64,000 nt of DNA, from contig NZ_CP124576.1 in NCBI RefSeq assembly GCF_000281715.2, positions 1,123,501 to 1,187,500 on the forward strand, written 5' to 3'. The notes beneath the pieces were generated by a model. That model made no database searches and had not been told where the DNA came from. It worked only from the letters and a program-made list of their open reading frames with translations. Each line of letters starts with the position of its first letter. Position 1 is the stretch's first letter. Source of the stretch: Sphingobium sp. AP49. Lineage in GTDB: Bacteria; Pseudomonadota; Alphaproteobacteria; Sphingomonadales; Sphingomonadaceae. Both the position numbers and the translations under genes were made by a program. Positions 42,562 through 51,241 of the stretch are shown in pieces.

Positions 42562-43818
42562 TCAAGCGCGACGGGCGATGGCCGTGAGGGCCGAGACAAG
42601 CGCGTCCAGTTCGGCGATCGACGTATAGAGCTGGGGCGTGACGCGCACGCCCTGCACCGTGCCGCGATCGATCGCGACGGCGTAGATGCCATATCGGTCC
42701 ATCAACGTCGCGGCGAGCTGGGCCGGGGCGATGCCCTCTATACCGACATTGGCGATGGCGCAGGTGCGCGCCGGATCGGCCGGCGTGTTGAGCCGGATGT
42801 TGGGCATGGCACGGACCTTTCCGGTCCAATAGCTCTGCAGATAGCGTAGCCGGGCGAGCTTGCGCGGTGCGCCGATCGTCTCGTGAAAGGCGATGGCGGT
42901 CGCGAGCGTCAGGTCGCTGTGGATCGGGTGGGTACCGCGATGGTTGAGCTTGCGGATATCGTCGTCCGCCATGCTGGCGTCGCCGAACATCGGCCAGAGC
43001 GCAGGAATGCGATCGCGCCGGACCCAGAGCAGGCCAAGTCCGAGCGGCGCCGACAACCATTTGTGCAGCGAGGCGCCATAATAGTCGCAGCCCAGGTCGG
43101 GAATGGCGAAGTCGAGATGGGCGAAGCTGTGGGCGCCGTCGACCATCACCGGCACGCCGCGTGCATGCGCCATCGCGCAGATCGCCTTGACCGGCAGCAC
43201 CTGGCCGGTGCCCCCGACAATGTGGGAAACCATCAGCAGCCGGGTGCGATCGGTCAGGGCGGCGCGATAGACGTCGACGATCTCGGCATCGCTCTTCGGG
43301 TGGAGCGGCACCTCGACGATGCGGTTGACCATGCCGTGGCGCCGCGCCTGCAGCGCGAACATGTCGATCATCGACCCGTAATCCTGGGTCGCCATCACGG
43401 CCTCGTCGCCCGGCTTCCAGTCGATGCCGTTGATGATGGTATCGAGCGATTCCGTGGTGTTGCGGGTGACGACCAGTTCCTCGACCGGGCAACCGGCGAG
43501 CCGCGCGACCTGACCGCGGACCTTCAACACATCGGCGTCCAGCCTGGTCCGCATATAATGCGATGCCTCCCCGTTGATCGCGCGGATATTGGTGAAAAGG
43601 GCGTCGAGGATCGTGTCGGGCTGGAAGCAATAAAAGCCGTTTTCCAGATTGATGAAGCGATTGTCCGTCCGGTAATGCGCACGGAGTGCCGCCCAGAAGG
43701 GCTCGTCCTGCGCCAGTTCGGCCGGCGCGCGGGCCAGCGCCTGTCCCATCGCGCCTTTGCTCAGCATCAGGCCAAGGGCGGTCGTGGCACCCATCTTGAG
43801 CATGTTCCGTTTGTTCAT
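42562..43818 (-). CDS. Class V aminotransferase-fold protein (isopenicillin N epimerase-like), exported
   Basis: 418 residues. An N-terminal MNKRNMLKMGATTALGLMLS stretch resembles a Tat-like export signal. The PLP-fold body has SHYMRTRLDADVLKVRGQVA, TRNTTESLDTIINGI, DGAHSFAHLDF and the Schiff-base Lys in YGASLHKWLSAPLG near residue 255. Isopenicillin N epimerase-like enzymes act on D/L-amino groups or sulfur compounds; exported copies in sphingomonads have no tested function. The start at 43818 has an AAGGGGA Shine-Dalgarno. A longer in-frame start exists but disrupts the signal. Confidence 0.85.
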   Translation of the reverse strand: MNKRNMLKMGATTALGLMLSKGAMGQALARAPAELAQDEPFWAALRAHYRTDNRFINLENGFYCFQPDTILDALFTNIRAINGEASHYMRTRLDADVLKVRGQVARLAGCPVEELVVTRNTTESLDTIINGIDWKPGDEAVMATQDYGSMIDMFALQARRHGMVNRIVEVPLHPKSDAEIVDVYRAALTDRTRLLMVSHIVGGTGQVLPVKAICAMAHARGVPVMVDGAHSFAHLDFAIPDLGCDYYGASLHKWLSAPLGLGLLWVRRDRIPALWPMFGDASMADDDIRKLNHRGTHPIHSDLTLATAIAFHETIGAPRKLARLRYLQSYWTGKVRAMPNIRLNTPADPARTCAIANVGIEGIAPAQLAATLMDRYGIYAVAIDRGTVQGVRVTPQLYTSIAELDALVSALTAIARRA

Positions 43819-44102
43819 GGCGCTGTCCCCTTCGTCACGCATAACGAATGAAGCGGGGCGATCCGCGCGGCAAGAAGGAAGGGGGAGCCACCGGGTGGGG
43901 GACGCCTGCGGAGACCGTGCCGGCATCCCCCGGGGTAGTTGAACGGTGGGTATCGGAAACCACGCAACCTGCGTGCCAAAAGCGCAGAATCGCGTGATTT
44001 CAGGCTGACAAAAGGTTAATGGGGGCGGCGGCTTTCCCATGCCTGTAAAATCTGCCGACGCTTTCGGTCGAGTCATGCAGGCCGCTCCGATTTCGGGATT
44101 GA

Positions 44103-44135
44103 CTACATTCGTAATCGATGCGACTACATCTGTAG
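44103..44135. promoter_or_regulatory. Double BlaI/MecI-type operator
   Basis: The site CTACA-TC-TGTAG (44124-44135) is a perfect dyad, and an imperfect one, CTACA-TT-CGTAA (44103-44114), lies exactly 21 bases away, two helical turns. CTACA-NN-TGTAG is the core of known BlaI and MecI operators. It sits 32-64 bases upstream of the blaI-like start. The rest of the 348-base gap (43819-44102) contains no gene or repeat that I can name. Confidence 0.75.
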
Positions 44136-44166
44136 ATGTTTAACGGCACAGAGTCGGATTGAAACG

Positions 44167-44535
44167 GTGAGCGAGAAGATCAGCGAAGCGGAACTGGTGG
44201 TGATGGAAGCGCTGTGGGAGCAGTCGCCGCTGACCGCCAATGACGTTGCCGACCGTGTGACGGGGGAGCGGGACTGGAGCGTCCAGACCGTCAAGACGCT
44301 GCTGTCGCGGCTGATGGCAAAGGATGTGATCGCCGCCGACCAGGACGGCCGCCGTTTCCTCTATCGTCCGCTGGTCGCGCGCGAGGATTATGTCGCGAGC
44401 GAATCCGGACGACTGGTCAATCGGCTGTTTGGCGGGAGAATTTCGCCACTGGTCGCGCAGCTTGCGAGCCAGGACCAATTAAGTGCTGACGATATTGCGG
44501 AGCTTGAGGACATCCTGAAGGGGTTGAAATCATGA
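44167..44535 (+). CDS. BlaI/MecI/CopY family transcriptional repressor
   Basis: 122 residues. ISEAELVVMEALWEQSPLTANDVADRV and WSVQTVKTLLSRLMAKDVIAAD form the winged-helix DNA-binding domain; the C-terminal FGGRISPLVAQLASQDQLSADDIAELEDILKGL is the dimerisation part with the usual cleavage-prone region. The start is GTG with the SD-like GAAACG weak. Its stop overlaps the M56 gene start (ATGA, 44532-44535). In this two-gene system the M56 protease cleaves or signals this repressor when its ligand appears. Confidence 0.92.
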   Translation: MSEKISEAELVVMEALWEQSPLTANDVADRVTGERDWSVQTVKTLLSRLMAKDVIAADQDGRRFLYRPLVAREDYVASESGRLVNRLFGGRISPLVAQLASQDQLSADDIAELEDILKGLKS

Positions 44536-46157
44536 ACGTCTGGATCGCTGAAACATTGATCGCCACCACCTTGCTGATGGCGATCGTCATGATGCTGCGG
44601 CGTCCTGTCGCACGCTGGCTTGGGGCGGGGGCCGCCTATTGGCTCTGGGCCTTGCCACTGGTGCGCGCACTCTTGCCTGCGCTGCCGCGCGATGTCGCTG
44701 CGCCGTCGCCATTGCACAGCGTGGTGGACCAGTCGGGGCTGCCGGCTCTGCTGGCCGCCGCTCCGGTTGCGTCGTCGATCCCGACGGCATCGACCATCCC
44801 CTTTCTGGAGATCGGCATCGGTCTGTGGTTGCTGGGGTGTGTCGCCTTCCTTGTCATTCAGGCGATCGGCTATGCCCGTTTTCGGCGCCACATCCTGGCC
44901 GGTTCGACGCCATTGTGGGAGGAGGCGCGCGTTCGCGTCATCACCAGCCCGCATGCCAGCGGACCGCTCGCCTTCGGTGTCATCCATCCCTATATCGTCC
45001 TGCCCGCCGATTTCGCGCTGCGCTATGACGCGCTGGAACAGGATATGGCGATCGCGCATGAACGCGCGCATCATGACCGCGGTGATCTGACTGCCAACAT
45101 GGTCGCGTTACTGCTGCTGGCCATCCACTGGTGCAATCCGATCGCCTGGATCGCCTATCGCGCCTATCGCGCCGATCAGGAAACCGCCTGCGATGCGCGC
45201 GTCCTTTCGCTCTATGGTCAGGATCAGGCCCATGCCTATGGCCGGGCGATCCTGAAGGCCGCAGGCGGACGCCAGTTTGCCGGCGCCTGTCATCTCACCC
45301 GCATCACCACGCTCAAGGGGAGGCTGAAAATGCTTTCGAGCCATGAAACATCATTGAACCGCATCAGTTGGAGCATGGCCGCCGTTGCCGTGGTCATCGC
45401 TTCCGGCCTGGCCCTGACCGCTTCGGGTAGTCGCGCCGCGCAGCAGATGGCAGTCATCACGGACAAGGTGGATCAAGTGGATTTCGCCCGCTTGACCGAT
45501 CTGGTGTCGCAGCCGGCCGCCGCGACCGAAATTCTGCCCCCTGCCATGCCGGTTGCCCCGACTGCGCCGGTGGCGCCAGCCATGCCGCAGTCGATCCCCG
45601 CTCCCCAACCCTTGGCCGCGCCGATTGCTCCCGCCGCGCCGGCACCCGCCGCCGACATGGTACCGCCGGTGCCGCCCGTCCCCCCCGTGACCGTGCGCAA
45701 CGAGCCGGGGCGGGTGGTCGTGACCTACGCCAATGGCCGGACCCAAACCCATCGCATTCCGACCGAGGCGGAGATCGCCCGGATGGTGCCCGTGGTGGAT
45801 GTGCGCAACGGCTGTGAAGGCAATGAGACGGTGTCCAGACGCGAGACGGTGAATGCCGATGGGCGCCGGGTGATCCGGGTGCGGATCTGCCAATCGGCGA
45901 TTGACCGGGCCGCGCGTGATGCCGAGCGTGCCGGCGCCAATGCCGATCGGATCAGCGCCCAGGCCGAGCGCGCCGCGCGGCAGGCGGAGATCGAGGGGGC
46001 CAGGGCCGAGCGGATGGCGGCGGTTGCCGAGCTGAACGGTCTGCGCGCGGCCCGGGCGCAGATCGCCCGCAACTGGACGATGCCCAAGGAGGATCGGGAA
46101 GAGGCGCTGCGCGACCTGGACCAGGATATTGCCGAGGCCCAGGCGCGCCGCGATTGA
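44532..46157 (+). CDS. M56 family metallopeptidase (BlaR1/MecR1-like antirepressor) without a penicillin-binding domain
   Basis: 541 residues. N-terminal membrane helices surround the zinc motif HERAHHDRGD near residues 176-180 and a second ligand region YRADQETACDARVLSLYG (E and D), as in BlaR1. After one more transmembrane segment near residue 280 the C-terminal half is not a transpeptidase sensor but an Ala/Pro-rich linker (PTAPVAPAMPQ), a basic ARTHRIPTEAE segment and a long coiled Ala/Arg/Glu helix. So the ligand is probably not a beta-lactam. Sensing of an envelope signal is an inference. Confidence 0.88.
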   Translation: MNVWIAETLIATTLLMAIVMMLRRPVARWLGAGAAYWLWALPLVRALLPALPRDVAAPSPLHSVVDQSGLPALLAAAPVASSIPTASTIPFLEIGIGLWLLGCVAFLVIQAIGYARFRRHILAGSTPLWEEARVRVITSPHASGPLAFGVIHPYIVLPADFALRYDALEQDMAIAHERAHHDRGDLTANMVALLLLAIHWCNPIAWIAYRAYRADQETACDARVLSLYGQDQAHAYGRAILKAAGGRQFAGACHLTRITTLKGRLKMLSSHETSLNRISWSMAAVAVVIASGLALTASGSRAAQQMAVITDKVDQVDFARLTDLVSQPAAATEILPPAMPVAPTAPVAPAMPQSIPAPQPLAAPIAPAAPAPAADMVPPVPPVPPVTVRNEPGRVVVTYANGRTQTHRIPTEAEIARMVPVVDVRNGCEGNETVSRRETVNADGRRVIRVRICQSAIDRAARDAERAGANADRISAQAERAARQAEIEGARAERMAAVAELNGLRAARAQIARNWTMPKEDREEALRDLDQDIAEAQARRD

Positions 46158-46191
46158 AACAAGGCTCGGCCGACCATCCGGCCGGGCTAGC

Positions 46192-46235
46192 GCATTTTCT
46201 AAGCAGACGGAATCGTCTGCTGGCTCGGAAAATGC
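46192..46235. repeat. Intergenic inverted repeat after the M56 gene
   Basis: GCATTTTC (46192-46199) pairs with GAAAATGC (46228-46235) and inside it AGCAGAC pairs with GTCTGCT. It lies 34 bases beyond the stop, after a GC hairpin (CGGCC/GGCCG near 46170). A terminator role is possible but no T run follows. Confidence 0.6.
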
Positions 46236-46252
46236 CGACAATAAAAGACGAA

Positions 46253-46292
46253 TAGAGCCTGATCCAATCCAATATGATCGGATCAGGTTCTA
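46253..46292. repeat. Palindromic element of the TAGAGCCTGAT type, overlapping the hemW stop codon
   Basis: TAGAGCCTGATC (46253-46264) and GATCAGGTTCTA (46281-46292) are complementary apart from one G-T pair. The last three bases CTA are the reverse-strand TAG stop of hemW. A related palindrome lies at 51055-51118. Confidence 0.7.
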
Positions 46293-47465
46293 GATTGCGA
46301 CCACTTCGGGCAGGATCGCATCGAGCAGCAGCATGCCGGCCGGCGCGACCTGCAACAGGCCGCCTGATAGCCGGACCAGGCCAAGATCGGTCAGCTGCGC
46401 AATCGCGCGGTCATCGACCAGCCGGTCGACGCCAATTCCGGACAGGGCGGCAATGCGCGGCAGATTAACGCCTTCGCCCAGCCGCAGCCCCATCAGCAGC
46501 GCTTCGCGCGCCCGCTCGTCCGCCAGCAGCGGCTCTTCGGCCTGCAGGCCATGGCCGTTGCGGTCGACCGCCCCCATCCAGTTTTCCGGCTTCTTGTGGC
46601 GTAGCGTTGCCACGCCGCCGCGCCGCCCATGGGCGCCCGGGCCAATGCCGACATAGTCGCCATACCGCCAGTAGGTGAGGTTGTGGCGGCTTTCCTGCCC
46701 CGATCGGGCATGGTTGCTGATCTCATAGGCGGGAATGCCGGCCGCACCAGTCATCGCCTGGGTCATTTCATAGAGCGTCGCGCCATGATCGGGATCGGCC
46801 GGTGTCAGTTTTCCCTGCGCCACCAGTGTCGCGAAGCGGGTACCCGGCTCGATCGTCAACTGATAGAGTGACAGATGGCCGGTGCCGAAGGACAGGGCGC
46901 GGGCAAGCTCCGCCTCCCAATCCGATTCGCTCTGTTCCGGGCGGGCATAGATGAGATCGAAGCTCACCCGATCGAATATGTGCTGCGCGGTGTCGAGTGC
47001 GGCTAGGCCCTCGTCCACATCATGCGCGCGGCCGAGGAAATGCAGCGCCTGATTGTCGAGCGCCTGGAGGCCCAGCGAAACGCGGTTGACCCCGGCGGCG
47101 GCCAGATCGCCAAAGCGGGCGGCCTCGACCGAATTGGGATTGGCCTCCAGCGTGATTTCGATTTCCGGGGCGAAACCCCAACGCTTTTCGGCAGCTTCGA
47201 TCAGCGCCGCGACGATCTGCGGCGGCATCAATGACGGCGTGCCACCCCCGAAGAAGATGGACGTCAGCGCGCGTCCATCGGTCAGCTGCGCTTCATGTTC
47301 CAGATCCGATAGCAGCGCGCGCTGCCATGCCGGTGCGTCGATCCGGTCCCGGACATGACTGTTAAAGTCGCAGTAGGGACATTTGGAAACGCAAAATGGC
47401 CAGTGGACATATAGAGCGAGGGCATCGGCGGATGCCGACGGGGACAAGATGGTTGCGGGTGACAT
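46290..47465 (-). CDS. hemW: HemW-type radical SAM protein (coproporphyrinogen III oxidase-like)
   Basis: 391 residues. The radical-SAM cluster motif is CVSKCPYCDFNSHV (CxxxCxxC) near residue 27; SIFFGGGTPSLM, LEANPNSVEAARFGDLAAAGV and SLGLQALDNQALHFLGRAHD follow. HemW lacks the oxidase-specific features of HemN and acts as a heme chaperone in other bacteria. The start at 47465 is preferred; the longer extension contains no plausible start signals. Its start codon shares the CATG tetranucleotide with the divergent CAP-domain gene. Confidence 0.9.
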   Translation of the reverse strand: MSPATILSPSASADALALYVHWPFCVSKCPYCDFNSHVRDRIDAPAWQRALLSDLEHEAQLTDGRALTSIFFGGGTPSLMPPQIVAALIEAAEKRWGFAPEIEITLEANPNSVEAARFGDLAAAGVNRVSLGLQALDNQALHFLGRAHDVDEGLAALDTAQHIFDRVSFDLIYARPEQSESDWEAELARALSFGTGHLSLYQLTIEPGTRFATLVAQGKLTPADPDHGATLYEMTQAMTGAAGIPAYEISNHARSGQESRHNLTYWRYGDYVGIGPGAHGRRGGVATLRHKKPENWMGAVDRNGHGLQAEEPLLADERAREALLMGLRLGEGVNLPRIAALSGIGVDRLVDDRAIAQLTDLGLVRLSGGLLQVAPAGMLLLDAILPEVVAI

Positions 47466-48111
47466 GGGTGGTGGTGGGCTTAGCCGGATTCGGCGTGCAG
47501 GGCTAGCGACGGCAGCGATGGGGATGATGGCATGGAGCGGAACAGCGATGGCCGCGCCATCGCGCACCGTTCCGCAGGCTGCCTTCCCCCCTTCTTATTA
47601 TGGCATGGCGCCAGCGCCGCGCTCCGATGCGCTGCTGCGCCGGACGGTGCTGGATGTCCATAATCGCGAGCGCATGGCGCTGGGCGTCGCGGCGATTACC
47701 TGGGACGATGCCCTGGCGGCGGACGCAGCGCGCTACGCGCGACAGATGGCGCGGACCAATATTTTTCGCCATTCGGGCCGCGCGGATCGGGCGATTGATG
47801 CTGGCGAAAATCTGTGGATGGGCAGCCGCGACCTCTATGGTTATGATGTGATGATGGACGGTTTCGTGCAGGAACGGCGGGTGTTTCGGGCACGCGGTCG
47901 CTTCCCCGATATCAGCAGCACCGGCAATTGGCAGGATGCGGGCCATTATAGCCAGATGGTGTGGCGCGGCACGCAGAAGGTCGGGTGCGCGCTGGGCGAG
48001 GGGGCGCGGTTCGACTATCTGGTCTGTCGCTATTTCCCGGCGGGCAATATGTACGGCATGGGGCCGCTCGATGCGCCGGCGGCCGCCGTGCTGGCCGGGC
48101 GGGGACGCTGA
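47464..48111 (+). CDS. Exported CAP-domain (SCP-like) protein
   Basis: 215 residues from the chosen ATG. After a signal peptide (GLATAAMGMMAWSGTAMAA) the CAP fold reads LDVHNRERMALGVAAITWDD, ARQMARTNIFRHSG, AGENLWMGSRDLYG, GHYSQMVWRGTQKVGCAL and VCRYFPAGNMYGMGPLD; the His/Glu cavity residues are present. Secreted CAP proteins occur in bacteria with roles in envelope or host interaction. Possible later starts at 47518 and 47524 also give signal peptides. A degraded partial copy lies 830 bases downstream. Confidence 0.85.
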   Translation: MGGGGLSRIRRAGLATAAMGMMAWSGTAMAAPSRTVPQAAFPPSYYGMAPAPRSDALLRRTVLDVHNRERMALGVAAITWDDALAADAARYARQMARTNIFRHSGRADRAIDAGENLWMGSRDLYGYDVMMDGFVQERRVFRARGRFPDISSTGNWQDAGHYSQMVWRGTQKVGCALGEGARFDYLVCRYFPAGNMYGMGPLDAPAAAVLAGRGR

Positions 48112-48174
48112 CGGGCGGATCATTTCCCCGGTTTCGCGCATTGGCTGGTCATGGCACGCGAAAGGAGAGGGTGG

Positions 48175-48912
48175 ATGATCCGACCTGTATCGATATTGCT
48201 GGGCCTGTCCCTGCTGGGCGTGACGGCATGTGGCCAGCCGGCCGAACACAAGGTCGATCCTGGTCCCGATAACGCGATCGTCGCTCAGCGGAACGGTGCG
48301 GCAGCCCATAACGGTCAGACACCGGTGCCGGCCCCTACCGGCCCGCTGTCCTGTTCCGCCGATATCGGTGAAGCCGCAGCGCAGAAGCTGGTCAGAACCT
48401 GCACCGACGTTTCTCCCGCGACGCATCCGCCGTGCAATGCGGCCAATAGCTGCGCCATGATCGAGGATGAGATCGCGCGCAGCTGCGCGCTGTTCGACGG
48501 CCAGGGCGACCCGATGCCGGAGTGCACGCCGGCGCCCAAGAGCGCGGCGGCCGCAGCGGCGGTGGTGCAACGCTATTATGCCGCGCTCAACGCCCGTGAC
48601 TATGGCACAGCCTGGACCTTATGGGGCGATGATGGCCCGGCGGGGCAGACGATGGCCCGGTTCGAGGCCGGCTTTGCCGCCACCCGCGCGACGCATGTGA
48701 CGATCGGCCGGCTGGAACCGGGCGACGCAGGGGCGGGATCGCTCTATCAGCCGGTGCCGGTAACGGTGGAGGCGGAACTGCTCGACGGCACCCGCCAGCG
48801 TTTCACCGGAACCTATGTCGTGCGCCGCGTCAACGACGTGGACGGCGCATCGGCCGCCCAGCGGCGCTGGCATATCGATTCGGCCAAGCTGCGCCCTGTT
48901 TCGTCGGAGTGA
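48175..48912 (+). CDS. Hypothetical lipoprotein, 245 aa
   Basis: Signal MIRPVSILLGLSLLGVTACGQ with lipobox VTAC (Cys 19). Residues 60-110 hold six Cys (SCSADIG, RTCTDVS, PPCNAANSCAM, SCALFD, ECTPAP), likely disulfides; the C-terminal half (QRYYAALNARDYGTAWTLWG, FTGTYVVRRVNDV) resembles an NTF2-like fold. The start has a GGAGAGGG Shine-Dalgarno. Unknown function; it is in a run of secreted proteins with the CAP gene and the next lipoprotein. Confidence 0.75.
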   Translation: MIRPVSILLGLSLLGVTACGQPAEHKVDPGPDNAIVAQRNGAAAHNGQTPVPAPTGPLSCSADIGEAAAQKLVRTCTDVSPATHPPCNAANSCAMIEDEIARSCALFDGQGDPMPECTPAPKSAAAAAAVVQRYYAALNARDYGTAWTLWGDDGPAGQTMARFEAGFAATRATHVTIGRLEPGDAGAGSLYQPVPVTVEAELLDGTRQRFTGTYVVRRVNDVDGASAAQRRWHIDSAKLRPVSSE

Positions 48913-48940
48913 TTGGGGGCATCGCTCGCGTTCGACATCT

Positions 48941-49099
48941 ATGTTTCATACGATCCCGGCGCGGCGACCGCTTGTCAACTGCGTGCCCGCCGAAGGGCAA
49001 CGCTTTGACGATCTGGTCTGCCCTTTCTATCCCGTCGGCAACATGTTCGGCATGAGGCGGTTGGATGCGGCGCCGGTGCTGGTCGGCGACGAGGAATAG
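48941..49099 (+). pseudogene. Remnant of a CAP-domain gene (C-terminal piece)
   Basis: Fifty-two codons ending in TAG read VPAEGQRFDDLVCPFYPVGN then MFGMRRLDAAPV, which clearly parallels the intact CAP protein's C-terminus (ARFDYLVCRYFPAGNMYGMG then PLDAP). The rest of the CAP domain is missing. It therefore looks like a truncated duplicate, not a gene of its own. ATG 48941 has no convincing Shine-Dalgarno. The 8 bases after its stop lead to the next lipoprotein start. Confidence 0.65.
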
Positions 49100-49106
49100 G
49101 GGATTG

Positions 49107-49553
49107 ATGCGACCAAGATTGGCCGGACTGGCGCTGCTTTTGCCGCTGATGATCGGGGCCTGCACCGTTGATGTGCCGAAAAGCCTGTGCGGCATGCCGC
49201 CTGGCCTTCAATCCTGGCAGGGCCTGTCGGTCCGCTGGAGCGGGACGATCATCAGTCTGTCCGCGCCGCCCGATGCTGGTAGCAGCAGTTATTTTGCCAA
49301 TGAAGCGTGCGGCCAGTCCGTCAGGATTCCCTTTCAGGGAACCGCCAAGCCTTTTGAGGTCTCGGCCTATCATGCGGAGGTCGAGGGGCATCTGGTCGTC
49401 GAGGATCGGCGCCCCATGCTCATCATCGACCATTATATCAGCCGTGCCTCCGCCTTGAGCCGGGCGGAGAGCGAAGCCTATTTCAACCGTCTTATTGCTG
49501 CGCATAATCGCCGGCTGGCTGCGGAATCGCGGCCCTGGCCAGCCAAGCGTTAG
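49107..49553 (+). CDS. Hypothetical lipoprotein, 148 aa
   Basis: [21 protein letters not shown] is a lipoprotein signal with lipobox IGAC (Cys 19). The rest has [40 protein letters not shown] and a C-terminal helix with Arg/Ala. It may be a small periplasmic binding or barrel-associated protein; no family recognised. Its stop overlaps the stop of convergent rdgB by 4 bases. Confidence 0.7.
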   Translation: MRPRLAGLALLLPLMIGACTVDVPKSLCGMPPGLQSWQGLSVRWSGTIISLSAPPDAGSSSYFANEACGQSVRIPFQGTAKPFEVSAYHAEVEGHLVVEDRRPMLIIDHYISRASALSRAESEAYFNRLIAAHNRRLAAESRPWPAKR

Positions 49554-50179
49554 AGCACCGCCTTCACCAGCTGGGCGAAGGCGTCGGCGCGGTGGCTCAT
49601 CGCGTGCTTGGCGTCCGGGTCCATCTCGCCGAAGCTGATGGCGTGGCCCAAGGGCTGGAACATCGCGTCATAGCCAAAGCCATTTGCCCCGCGCGGCGGC
49701 CAGACCAGCAGGCCGTCGACCCGGCCCTCGAATGCCTCGACATGGCCGTCGGGCCAGGCGAGGGCGAGGGCACAGATGAAATGGGCGCCATGGCCGGCGT
49801 CCGGCCCCTTGGCCTGCACCCCGTCCCAGACCTTCTGCATCGCGAGCCCAAAATCCTTGTCCGGCCCGGCCCAGCGGGCGGAGAAGAGGCCCGGATCGCC
49901 GTTGAGCGCCTCGACGCACAGGCCACTATCGTCGGCCAGCGCAGGCAGGCCGGAGAGGTCGGCGGCCTGCATCGCCTTCAGCTCTGCGTTGGCGATGAAG
50001 GTGGTGCCGGTCTCCTCCGGCTCGGGCAGGTCGAGCGACGCGGCGGAGATCGGCTCGATCCCATAGGGGCCGAGCAGGGCGGCGATTTCCCGCACCTTGC
50101 CGGCATTATGGCTGGCGATCACCAGCTTGCCGGGCTTCAGCTTGCGGATCGCCTGTTCCTGTCCATAGTCGTCGCTCAT
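49550..50179 (-). CDS. rdgB: Non-canonical purine NTP pyrophosphatase (XTP/dITP diphosphatase)
   Basis: 209 residues. [53 protein letters not shown] and [10 protein letters not shown] are the RdgB/HAM1 signatures, including the substrate-selecting Ser/His motif near the end. It removes XTP and ITP from nucleotide pools. Downstream of rph on the same strand; in many alphaproteobacteria the two are neighbours, here parted by a 124-base palindromic repeat zone. Confidence 0.94.
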   Translation of the reverse strand: MSDDYGQEQAIRKLKPGKLVIASHNAGKVREIAALLGPYGIEPISAASLDLPEPEETGTTFIANAELKAMQAADLSGLPALADDSGLCVEALNGDPGLFSARWAGPDKDFGLAMQKVWDGVQAKGPDAGHGAHFICALALAWPDGHVEAFEGRVDGLLVWPPRGANGFGYDAMFQPLGHAISFGEMDPDAKHAMSHRADAFAQLVKAVL

Positions 50180-50203
50180 CTGGCTCTACCCTTATTCCAT
50201 ATG

Positions 50204-50294
50204 GTCATCCCGGCCCCCGAGCCGGGATCCCGCTTTCTTGTCGGCTTTCGCGCAGTCAAGGGAAAGCGGGACCCCGGGTCAAGCCCGGGGTGAC
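50204..50294. repeat. Intergenic palindromic repeat between rph and rdgB
   Basis: GTCATCCCGG...CGGGATCCCGCTTTC on the left mirrors GAAAGCGGGACCCCGGG...GGGGTGAC on the right, an imperfect palindrome about 91 bases long of the REP type. It fills nearly all of the gap and can form long hairpins in the rph-rdgB mRNA. Confidence 0.8.
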
Positions 50295-50303
50295 GGGATT
50301 GGC

Positions 50304-51020
50304 TCAGCGACCCGTCGCCACATCCTGCGCGGCGAAGATCTTGGCGCAGCCGATGCGGGCGAGGCGGAGCAGACGGAGCAGCTCTTCCTCGTCATACGCC
50401 GCACCCTCAGCCGTGGCCTGCACTTCGGCGAACTTGCCGTCGCCGGTCAGGATCAGGTTGGCGTCGGTCTCGGCATTGCTGTCCTCGGCATAGTCGAGGT
50501 CGAGCACTGGCGTGCCTTCATAGATGCCGCAGCTGATCGCCGCGACCTTCTGGATGATCGGGTCTTCGCTGAGCGCGCCGGAGGCGAGCAGCTTGTCGAC
50601 GGCGATGCGCAGCGCCACCCAGCTGCCCGAGATCGCGGCGGTGCGGGTGCCGCCATCGGCCTGGATCACGTCGCAGTCGATCACGATCTGGCGCTCGCCC
50701 AGCTTCTTGAGGTCCACGACCGTGCGCAGCGAGCGACCGATCAGGCGCTGGATTTCCTGGGTACGGCCCGACTGCTTGCCCTTGGCCGCCTCGCGGCTGC
50801 CGCGGGTGTGGGTGGCGCGGGGCAGCATGCCATATTCGGCCGTGACCCAGCCCGATCCCTTGCCACGCAGGAAGGGGGGCACCTTTTCCTCGATCGAGGC
50901 GGTGCACAGGACGCGGGTGTCACCGAAGCTGACGAGGCACGAGCCCTCGGCATGGATGGTGAAGCCGGGTTCCATGGTGATGTCGCGCATCTGGTCGGGC
51001 GCGCGGCCGGAAGGACGCAT
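50304..51020 (-). CDS. rph: Ribonuclease PH
   Basis: 238 residues from [20 protein letters not shown]. The PDX/PH-exonuclease body includes [62 protein letters not shown] and [11 protein letters not shown]. Uses phosphate to trim the 3' ends of tRNA precursors. ATG 51020 is chosen; an extension to 51146 lacks homologous sequence. In many relatives rph is divergent from hrcA; here a 3-kb block with other genes lies in between. Confidence 0.95.
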   Translation of the reverse strand: MRPSGRAPDQMRDITMEPGFTIHAEGSCLVSFGDTRVLCTASIEEKVPPFLRGKGSGWVTAEYGMLPRATHTRGSREAAKGKQSGRTQEIQRLIGRSLRTVVDLKKLGERQIVIDCDVIQADGGTRTAAISGSWVALRIAVDKLLASGALSEDPIIQKVAAISCGIYEGTPVLDLDYAEDSNAETDANLILTGDGKFAEVQATAEGAAYDEEELLRLLRLARIGCAKIFAAQDVATGR

Positions 51021-51054
51021 AAATTTTTCTCCGAAGCGGTCAGGTGGCTGCGCA

Positions 51055-51118
51055 TAGAGCCTGATCGTCCGAGGGGGAAGCGCTTTGCGCGTTCGCCGAG
51101 GGCGTGAATCAGGCTCTA
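51055..51118. repeat. Palindromic element of the TAGAGCCTGAT type
   Basis: TAGAGCCTGAT (51055-51065) and ATCAGGCTCTA (51108-51118) are perfect complements across 42 bases, inside the region upstream of rph. The same arm words flank the element at 46253-46292. Confidence 0.7.
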
Positions 51119-51241
51119 CGCAGATATTATGTGGACCTTGCTTCACGCTTCAGCCCTTTTGGGCTGAAACGAGCAAGGTCCGGCGCCGGGCGGCGCGGGT
51201 TGCCAGTGCCAAGCGCCAAAAGTTGCGATAAGAGGGGCGCC

